Origin: Lachnospiraceae bacterium UBA7143
GTDB taxonomy: Bacteria > Bacillota > Clostridia > Lachnospirales > Lachnospiraceae
DNA: 18,074 bases
Direction: 5' to 3'
Assembly (NCBI GenBank): GCA_002491905.1
Contig: DKWV01000006.1
Location: 8,248 to 26,321, forward strand
Part shown: positions 1 through 4,422 of the stretch, piece after piece
Position numbering within the stretch: the first letter of the stretch is position 1
Layout: every line of letters begins with the position of its first letter
Notes under the pieces: model-generated
Databases searched by the model: none
What the model saw: only the letters and a program-made list of their open reading frames with translations
Told to the model about the DNA's origin: nothing
Program-made: the position numbers and the translations under genes

Positions 1-12
1 CTCACACAGTTC

Positions 13-210
13 TCAATCGATAGCGCTCTTCCCGCTCTTTACCCACTCGTCCAGCTCAGAAATCTTGAACTTCCATTGCTTTCCGATCTTGTTAGCGGGA
101 ATGCCGTCTTTCTTGTTACGAATCCACCCGCGAAGCGTTACAGGTTTAATACCCAAATACTCAGCAGCTTCTTCGATGCTTATCCATTTATCGTTAATGT
201 TATCCGTCAT
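13..210 (-). CDS. Excisionase/MerR-type helix-turn-helix protein (MAD1-like)
   Basis: This is a small 65-aa protein that is almost entirely one winged-helix DNA-binding domain of the HTH_17/excisionase type. Visible motifs are WISIEEAAEYLGI (recognition-helix region), VTLRGWIR and the terminal GKQWKFKISELDEWVKSG, which are typical of the family. I chose the ATG at 210 because an AG-rich site (GAGGAAGAAGAG) lies just upstream. A promoter at 258-286 would start transcription near 251, leaving the longer in-frame ATG at 243 only about 8 bases from the transcript start. Proteins of this pattern commonly open operons for restriction-modification or defence, including the HTH component (MAD1) of the methylation-associated defence system. 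The genes it would lead lie left of the window, so that role is inference. It could equally be an excisionase or a plain regulator. Confidence 0.85.
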   Translation of the reverse strand: MTDNINDKWISIEEAAEYLGIKPVTLRGWIRNKKDGIPANKIGKQWKFKISELDEWVKSGKSAID

Positions 211-257
211 CTCTTCTTCCTCGTTCTGCTTCCAAATAGACATAGTAAACCATCATC

Positions 258-286
258 AGTATACATCTGCTCCCAAAGAATTTCAA
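258..286 (-). promoter_or_regulatory. Sigma-A promoter of the HTH gene
   Basis: On the minus strand a -35 box TTGAAA (281-286) is separated by exactly 17 bases from a -10 box TATACT (258-263). The predicted transcript start is near 251, about 40 bases before the chosen ATG at 210. Confidence 0.7.
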
Positions 287-372
287 GCACTTTACTGTTA
301 TTTGTTGATATTTGTCTACTATTTTCCTTTATTTATAAGACTTGACAAGCCACGAAAAGATTTTTACGTCCT

Positions 373-394
373 ACCGGACACGCCTATGTCCGGT
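373..394. repeat. Inverted repeat, copy 1 of GGACAYGCCTRTGTCC
   Basis: Perfect 8-bp arms ACCGGACA and TGTCCGGT flank a six-base centre CGCCTA. The 16-base core recurs at 467-482 with two transition differences, and the centres of the two copies are 91 bp apart. Confidence 0.7.
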
Positions 395-466
395 CTTTTA
401 ATGCTTGAAGCATCTGGGCTACCGATAAAACGCCCCTTTATTCCGCCCGATTTCAACCTCAAAACA

Positions 467-482
467 GGACATGCCTGTGTCC
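467..482. repeat. Inverted repeat, copy 2 of GGACAYGCCTRTGTCC
   Basis: GGACA and TGTCC flank TGCCTG. The flanks AAAAC (461-465) and GTTTT (486-490) extend the dyad. It shares its core with the copy at 376-391, so the two look like sites for the same DNA-binding protein or the same structural element. Confidence 0.65.
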
Positions 483-536
483 AGGGTTTTCATTTCAATT
501 TTTGCCATAATACATCTGAGCATAAGAAATATGCTT

Positions 537-593
537 GTTTGTCCGGTCTTGGCGCTTCCTGATCAAAAGTGGTCCTATCCGGACCAGACAAAC
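537..593. repeat. Long imperfect inverted repeat
   Basis: GTTTGTCCGGTC (537-548) and GACCAGACAAAC (582-593) are complementary at 11 of 12 positions. A second hairpin, GGTCC/GGACC, lies inside (571-585). It again uses the GTCCGG/GGACC theme of the neighbouring repeats. Confidence 0.6.
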
Positions 594-608
594 GCATACA
601 ATCCAAAA

Positions 609-634
609 CCAGCCTAATAGGACAGCTGGCTATT
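609..634 (+). other. Two mutually exclusive short hairpins in the leader
   Basis: CCAGC (609-613) can pair with GCTGG (625-629), or AATAG (616-620) can pair with CTATT (630-634). The two pairings overlap and cannot form together. They lie directly before the strong ribosome-binding site (TAGGAGGAAT, 641-650) of the leader ORF at 656. The stems are only 5 bp, so this may be chance. Confidence 0.35.
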
Positions 635-655
635 GCAAACTAGGAGGAATCCGAA

Positions 656-829
656 ATGAATAGCCATCTATTAAAGGCACTCAAAATTGAATATCGCCAT
701 GCGGATTTCCTCCGCGCCAATCCAAGGAGGAAATCAACATGGCAAGAAATGCAGATTACAGTAACACACAGAAGTACAGCAACCGCAAATCATTTGACGG
801 AAATCCAGTCCCTGAAGGCAAGGTTTTAG
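656..829 (+). CDS. 57-aa leader ORF overlapping the sigma-like gene
   Basis: An ATG at 656 follows an excellent ribosome-binding site (AGGAGG at 642-647, spacing about 8). The predicted 57-aa peptide starts MNSHLLKALKIEYRHADFLR and ends ...IQSLKARF at a TAG (827-829). I do not recognise it. The frame overlaps the first 91 bases of the sigma-like gene at 739 in another reading frame. Ribosomes translating it must pass through the hairpin at 704-735 that hides the ribosome-binding site of that gene. The likely role is therefore a translated leader that controls or couples translation of the downstream gene; the first 25 or so residues, before the overlap, are the part most likely to be under selection. 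That it is translated is inference from the ribosome-binding site and layout. Confidence 0.5.
   Translation: MNSHLLKALKIEYRHADFLRANPRRKSTWQEMQITVTHRSTATANHLTEIQSLKARF
704..735 (+). promoter_or_regulatory. RBS-sequestering hairpin before the sigma-like gene
   Basis: GATTTCCTCC (704-713) and GGAGGAAATC (726-735) form a perfect 10-bp stem with the 12-base loop GCGCCAATCCAA. The 3' arm contains the GGAGG Shine-Dalgarno of the gene starting at 739, so the folded RNA would block its translation. The leader ORF from 656 runs through the whole structure and could open it. Confidence 0.75.
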
Positions 830-1458
830 CCCCCTTCCTCAAAGAGAAGTTCGGTCTTCAAAAAGGCAACTACATCCAGGACAACTTCACCACCATGCAT
901 CTCGGAGAGTTTTCCTTTGAGATTGGCTTCATGGCCATCAGCGAAGACCATTATGCTTCCTACATGAAGGACTTTTGGGATGAGCTGAACAAAGACATGG
1001 AAATGCGCCGTGAAGGCCGCTGTATCATCGGCAAGAACCCTGATGGTTCAGACAAGCTTTGCCCTTACACCAGACGTTGTAAGGGATGCCCGAATAAGGG
1101 ACTTCTGGAACGCTACAATCCGAAGCGCGTGGAGATCCTGTCTCTCGATTACGAATATGACGGCGAAACCTTTGATATCGAAGATGCATCACAGCCGTCA
1201 GTCGAAAATCAGGTTCTGGACAATCTCTGCCCGGAACCTACCGAAGAAGAACTGAAGATCAAGCTTCTGGCTCACTTCGACAAGGAGAACCCTCGATATG
1301 CCAAGATTATCCGTCTGAACCTGCAGGGAATGTCCATTGACGACATCTGCATTGAAATCAATCTGAAGTCCAGCCGTGGCCGTCAGGAGATCAACAACGC
1401 CCATGACGCAGTCTGCGAATATCTGAGACTCCGCCACTGTAAGAAGAACTGTAAATAA
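739..1458 (+). CDS. Sigma-region-4-like HTH protein with a Cys cluster
   Basis: This 239-aa protein has a C-terminal helix-turn-helix resembling sigma-70 region 4 (about residues 183-235: NPRYAKIIRLNLQGMSIDDICIEI followed by KSSRGRQEINNAHDAV). No sigma region 2 can be recognised. The N-terminal part is unfamiliar. A four-Cys cluster (C95, C108, C114, C117, in RCIIG...KLCPYTRRCKGCPNKG) suggests a metal-binding finger. Proteins of this look are, from memory, common in conjugative and other accessory elements of gut Clostridia, usually left as hypothetical or sigma-like. It probably binds DNA and may regulate the element it sits in. The ribosome-binding site (AAGGAGG, 8 bases before the ATG) lies in a perfect hairpin, pointing to translational control. 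A terminator follows at 1487-1522. The sigma-like label is moderately sure; the function is not known. Confidence 0.8.
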   Translation: MARNADYSNTQKYSNRKSFDGNPVPEGKVLAPFLKEKFGLQKGNYIQDNFTTMHLGEFSFEIGFMAISEDHYASYMKDFWDELNKDMEMRREGRCIIGKNPDGSDKLCPYTRRCKGCPNKGLLERYNPKRVEILSLDYEYDGETFDIEDASQPSVENQVLDNLCPEPTEEELKIKLLAHFDKENPRYAKIIRLNLQGMSIDDICIEINLKSSRGRQEINNAHDAVCEYLRLRHCKKNCK

Positions 1459-1486
1459 GACAACCGCATAAGCCAAAACCTAAGAA

Positions 1487-1522
1487 AGAGCGGTAACATC
1501 CATCATCGGGTGCTACCGCTCT
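1487..1522. terminator. Bidirectional intrinsic terminator
   Basis: AGAGCGGTA (1487-1495) pairs perfectly with TACCGCTCT (1514-1522). The hairpin is followed by GCTTTT on the plus strand and by TTTCTTAGG on the minus strand. It lies between convergent genes, the sigma-like gene ending at 1458 and the minus-strand gene ending at 1527. Confidence 0.7.
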
Positions 1523-1526
1523 GCTT

Positions 1527-1811
1527 TTAGTGCTTATAGACTGGCTTTCCGCCGTTTAATTGAAATTCATCATGAGACTTGATATCCCTGATCGCCTTCC
1601 GAAGTGTCCCGCACCGGGAATGGCTGTGATAGGGGTGACTGATTTTGTGCTTATGATATACCAGACAAAGGTTCCGATCCTTCAACTCCACACTGTGGAT
1701 ATACCAGACATGCCGGGTATTGTTGCTGATCAAAGTCACATCATATGCATCCGCCACAATCACCGTAAAATAATTCCTGTCGATTGACTGCAGCTCTTCC
1801 GTGGTAAACAT
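1527..1811 (-). CDS. Small protein paired with the SymE-like gene
   Basis: This 94-aa protein of unknown function begins MFTTEELQSIDRNYFTVIVA. It is rich in Tyr, Asn and His, with a YHKHKISHPYHSHSR stretch (about residues 52-66) that could bind metal or nucleic acid. I placed the start at the ATG at 1811, because GAGG (part of GCGAGGTGG) lies about 9 bases upstream, inside the end of the SymE-like gene. GTG codons at 1820 and 1817 are alternatives that would overlap that gene's stop. The few-base spacing or overlap argues for translational coupling and a joint role. A similar small protein next to SymE-like genes seems familiar from other Clostridia, but I cannot confirm that here. It may be a second toxin or antitoxin part, or an accessory RNA-binding protein. 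Confidence 0.65.
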   Translation of the reverse strand: MFTTEELQSIDRNYFTVIVADAYDVTLISNNTRHVWYIHSVELKDRNLCLVYHKHKISHPYHSHSRCGTLRKAIRDIKSHDEFQLNGGKPVYKH

Positions 1812-1813
1812 GA

Positions 1814-2113
1814 TCACCACCTCGCTCCCGGCTCCGCTACCATCTGAGCCCTTATTTTGACTTTCTCAGCCTCGTATCGCTTCTGTAAGGCTTTCATCTC
1901 CCTCTCCATGAACTCGGCTTCTGCCGCCTTCACAGCGGCCCTCTCGGCGTCCTGGGTGATGATGATCTTACCGTCCTCGCAGGTGACGGAGATATAATCC
2001 CCGATATCAAACCCTGCTTCTTTAAGCCACAGCCCCTTCAGCATGATCGTCGGCGTTTCCTTGTACTTATAGCCGCTCTGTCCGTAAACCTTAACACTTC
2101 TCTTCTTTGCCAT
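1814..2113 (-). CDS. SymE-like toxin (AbrB/MazE-fold superfamily)
   Basis: This 99-aa protein has the SymE-family core in its first half: RSVKVYGQSGYKYKETPTIMLKG, then WLKEAGFDIGDYISVTCEDGKIIIT. The swapped-hairpin AbrB-like strands cover about residues 5-54. The second half (55-95) is a charged, Ala/Glu/Lys-rich helix, probably a coiled coil, which replaces the tail of Escherichia coli SymE (113 aa). E. coli SymE is an SOS-induced toxin repressed by the antisense RNA SymR and affects nucleoid and RNA. Whether this relative is toxic is unknown. The ATG at 2113 follows GGAGGAAATC with 4 bases between. The downstream partner gene overlaps or abuts its stop. No antisense promoter or SymR-like RNA could be recognised on the plus strand. 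Confidence 0.8.
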   Translation of the reverse strand: MAKKRSVKVYGQSGYKYKETPTIMLKGLWLKEAGFDIGDYISVTCEDGKIIITQDAERAAVKAAEAEFMEREMKALQKRYEAEKVKIRAQMVAEPGARW

Positions 2114-2206
2114 TATGATTTCCTCCGTTTCTCAGATTGCCTTTGATTGTCAGTTACCGCTCCAAGATCACCGGATCCAGATCATATGCACCACCTCCCT
2201 TCGGCG

Positions 2207-2246
2207 AAAAAAATAAGCTGCCAATGCTTTTACACATCAGCAGCTT
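2207..2246 (-). terminator. Intrinsic terminator of rlmD
   Basis: On the minus strand AAGCTGC and GCAGCTT (plus-strand positions 2240-2246 and 2215-2221) form a 7-bp stem with an 18-base loop. A T-rich run (complement of 2207-2213) follows. It sits 26 bases after the rlmD stop codon and separates the core block from the SymE pair. Confidence 0.65.
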
Positions 2247-2271
2247 TCGCTTTTAGTTCGGTGTTTTATTT

Positions 2272-3852
2272 TCAGTTCTGATTCTTCTTTGCGTCCTTGA
2301 TACGGTAGTAGTCTTCCAGATCCACATCGATCCTTACTTTCGTATCAGGTTTTCGGTTGCTCAAGAGGCACACCGTCTCCACCCCCGCCGTCCAGGGAAA
2401 CTGGTCGATCGCCACACACCTCTTTGCCTCATACCCCCTCGCCAGAAAGACCTCCAGATCCCTCGCCAGACTGCTCGCCTTGCAGGAGATATACAGAATG
2501 TGCTCCACCCCGTAATCTATAATCTTTGCGAGCGCCTTCGGATGCACGCCGTCCCTTGGCGGGTCAAGAATGATCACATCCGGCTTCTCCTCAATCCCAT
2601 CCAGCACCTTCAGCACATCCCCGGCGATGAACTCGCAGTTATGTAAACCGTTTAGCTCCGCATTTTTCCTCGCGGCTTCCACGGCCTCCTCCACGATCTC
2701 CACACCGATCACCTTCTTTGCCACAGGTGCCATCAGCTGGGCGATCGTGCCCGTGCCGCTGTAGAGGTCATACACAATCTTTCCCTGCGCATGTCCGTTC
2801 GTCTTCTCCAGGCCGGCTCCATCTGCCCCTCCCTGTGCAGTTTCACCCGCCATCTTCCCGTTTTCCCCTGCCTGCCCGACAAGCGGTGATATATAGTCCG
2901 AAATATACTCTCTCGCCGTGCTGTAGAGCAGTTCCGCCCCGAGGCTGTTGGTCTGGAAAAAGGAGAACAGGGAAATTTTGAATCGAAGCCCCAGAAGTTC
3001 TTCGTAAAAATAATCCCGGCCGTACAAAACCGTTGTCTCATCACTCTGCACCACATCCGCTGCAGAATCGTTTCTCACATGCAGAATACCTACGATCTCA
3101 CCGTCAAGCGGCAGAGCCAGAAGTCTCTCTTCCAACGCCTTCAGAATCTCCCGCTCCTGCTGCCCTCCGGGCGCCTGACCCGTCGTCACCAGCGCCGTCA
3201 GGATCTCCCCCGTCTTCGCAGCCCTGCGCACCACAAGATGCCGCAGATAGCCCGTATGCCGCAGTCTGTGATAAAAGGACACGTCCACGCCACGCTCCTG
3301 CAGCTGTGCAAAATAATTCCTGACACAGCGCAGGATTTTTCGGTAATCCTCCTCCACAATCTGACAGTCCGTCACGGACACGATATCATAGAAGCTCCCC
3401 CGTTTATGCATTCCAAGGGAAAGAGGCCCGTCCTTCACTTCATCCCCGAAGGTAAACTCCATCTTATTCCGATAACCAAAAACCGCAGGTGAAGCCTTGG
3501 CTGCTTCAAACAGGCACTCTCCCGCCTGCTTTTCCAAAACAGGTGAAAGCAGCCGCCGTACCTGTCCCTCCTTGATCCGCAGGCTTTCCTCATAGGGGAA
3601 CGACAAATACGTACAGCCACCGCAGCTCCCGAAATGGGGACAGGGGCTCTCCCTCTCTAAAGGGGACGACTCCAGCACCTCCAGAAGCCGTCCCTCATAT
3701 CTTGCGTTTCTCGCCTTATTGACCGATGCCCGCACCTTTTGTCCCGGCAGGGCGTTTTTTACCGTACAGATGCCTTCTCCGCAGACCACGATCCCCCTAT
3801 TCGGAAAATCCATCCGCTCCACAAGACCCTCTATGATCTGTCCTTTTTTCAT
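2272..3852 (-). CDS. rlmD: 23S rRNA (uracil-C5)-methyltransferase RlmD/RumA
   Basis: The enzyme methylates C5 of a 23S rRNA uridine (U1939 in E. coli numbering) with S-adenosylmethionine. Visible in the 526-aa protein are an N-terminal TRAM domain (about 1-60), iron-sulphur cysteines C71, C77 and C80 (CPHFGSCGGC) plus C163 (VTDC), the SAM-binding loop DLYSGTGTI (362-370), DPPRDG (430-435), the nucleophile C457 in YISC and the base E492 in GVETV. The start is the ATG at 3852 with GGAG seven bases upstream; a GTG at 3864 is less likely. It is longer than the usual 450-460 aa because of a Gly/Ala-rich insert at about 326-357, just before the SAM motif. Several Clostridia carry paralogues (RlmCD type), so the exact uridine is uncertain. 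It is followed by a terminator at 2207-2246. Confidence 0.93.
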   Translation of the reverse strand: MKKGQIIEGLVERMDFPNRGIVVCGEGICTVKNALPGQKVRASVNKARNARYEGRLLEVLESSPLERESPCPHFGSCGGCTYLSFPYEESLRIKEGQVRRLLSPVLEKQAGECLFEAAKASPAVFGYRNKMEFTFGDEVKDGPLSLGMHKRGSFYDIVSVTDCQIVEEDYRKILRCVRNYFAQLQERGVDVSFYHRLRHTGYLRHLVVRRAAKTGEILTALVTTGQAPGGQQEREILKALEERLLALPLDGEIVGILHVRNDSAADVVQSDETTVLYGRDYFYEELLGLRFKISLFSFFQTNSLGAELLYSTAREYISDYISPLVGQAGENGKMAGETAQGGADGAGLEKTNGHAQGKIVYDLYSGTGTIAQLMAPVAKKVIGVEIVEEAVEAARKNAELNGLHNCEFIAGDVLKVLDGIEEKPDVIILDPPRDGVHPKALAKIIDYGVEHILYISCKASSLARDLEVFLARGYEAKRCVAIDQFPWTAGVETVCLLSNRKPDTKVRIDVDLEDYYRIKDAKKNQN

Positions 3853-3889
3853 CCTCTTCTCCACTTCCGACTCTGCCTATCGCGCAAGA

Positions 3890-3933
3890 AGGCCGCCGGA
3901 AGACTTTCATCTCCCGCCGGCCTCACATTTTTT
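3890..3933. other. GC-rich hairpin upstream of rlmD
   Basis: AGGCCGCCGG (3890-3899) and CCGCCGGCCT (3914-3923) pair at 9 of 10 positions, followed on the plus strand by a run of six T (3928-3933). The T run would suit rightward transcripts, yet both flanking genes read leftward. On the minus strand only TTCTT follows the stem. It could be a weak terminator or an attenuator between the acidic-tail gene and rlmD. Confidence 0.4.
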
Positions 3934-3945
3934 CACAGGAAAGCC

Positions 3946-4221
3946 TTATACTCCTGTCTCCTCGTCTTCATCCTCATCCTCGAAAAAGTCATCGTCGAAA
4001 TCATCATCGAAATCGTCCTCAAAATCCTCGAGATAATCAGGCGTCATGTACCGGTACACAGCATATGCGATGGCAGCCACCGCAGCAATAGCGCCGATCA
4101 CGGCAAAGATCCATAAAATACTGTTTTTCTTCTCCTCCTCGTGCTTTCTGCCGAGAAGTTCGTTCACGCCCGCATTGTCCATGATCTCGTCCAATTTATT
4201 CAAAATCTCCTTCTTGCTCAT
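3946..4221 (-). CDS. Small single-span membrane protein with acidic tail
   Basis: This 91-aa protein is not assigned to a family. It begins MSKKEILNKLDEIMDNAGVN, followed by a charged stretch (LGRKHEEEKKN) and one strong membrane helix (about 34-56, ILWIFAVIGAIAAVAAIAYAVY). It ends in a very acidic tail in which Asp/Glu-Asp-Phe units repeat (about 65-88, EDFEDDFDDDFDDDFFEDED). With Lys/Glu-rich sequence on one side and the acidic tail on the other, the orientation is uncertain. I chose the ATG at 4221, preceded by AGAGGG, because the promoter -10 box at 4286-4291 puts the transcript start near 4279; the longer in-frame start at 4281 would not be in the message. It lies between pcrA and rlmD with its own promoter. 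Confidence 0.7.
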   Translation of the reverse strand: MSKKEILNKLDEIMDNAGVNELLGRKHEEEKKNSILWIFAVIGAIAAVAAIAYAVYRYMTPDYLEDFEDDFDDDFDDDFFEDEDEDEETGV

Positions 4222-4285
4222 CCTGTAGCCCTCTCTTTCCCATACATTGTGACCGCGTCTGACACTGCTCATTGCCATCACGCAT

Positions 4286-4291
4286 AGTATA
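4286..4291 (-). promoter_or_regulatory. Extended -10 promoter of the acidic-tail gene
   Basis: The minus strand reads TGGTATACT, a TATACT -10 box with the TGn extension. No good -35 box is seen 17 bases upstream, as expected for extended -10 promoters. The start would be near 4279. Confidence 0.55.
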
Positions 4292-4320
4292 CCACGTCTT
4301 TTCAGATTTTACTATATCTG

Positions 4321-4370
4321 AATATCTTATTTTATGAAAATTCTGCATATTTTATTCCATTTAAGATATT
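4321..4370. repeat. Inverted repeat upstream of the acidic-tail gene
   Basis: AATATCTT (4321-4328) and AAGATATT (4363-4370) are perfect complements around 34 AT-rich bases. They lie between the pcrA stop codon and the promoter at 4286. This may be the end structure of the pcrA message or a binding site; no T run makes it a clear terminator. Confidence 0.35.
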
Positions 4371-4422
4371 TTCGTACTTTCCAGTCTGCAGACGGCAGGC
4401 CGTGCCCATGCGTTTCTTTTCC

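Larger units (their letters stand above)
287..655. other. Hairpin-rich intergenic region between divergent genes
   Basis: No convincing gene is visible in this stretch of nearly 400 bases; open frames crossing it run through the promoter of the HTH gene and lack family features. It is AT-leaning and packed with dyads. They are ACCGGACA/TGTCCGGT at 373-394, ATGCT/AGCAT at 401-413, GGACA/TGTCC at 467-482 within AAAAC/GTTTT flanks (461-490), AGCATA/TATGCT at 519-535, a long dyad GTTTGTCCGGTC/GACCAGACAAAC at 537-593 with GGTCC/GGACC inside (571-585), and two overlapping hairpins at 609-634. A TTGACA at 342-347 could be a -35 box for the rightward gene, but the 17-base-spaced -10 (TACGTC) is poor. 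It may hold operators, an attenuator-like leader or a transfer or replication site; the sequence does not decide. Confidence 0.6.

Noticed and set aside
65..562. 165-codon plus-strand open frame at the left end
   Set aside because: It runs through the HTH gene, its promoter and the palindromes; composition is not protein-like and it lacks an RBS.
373..593. CRISPR array
   Set aside because: The repeated elements are short palindromes with unequal spacing and no uniform repeat-spacer pattern; no cas genes are present.
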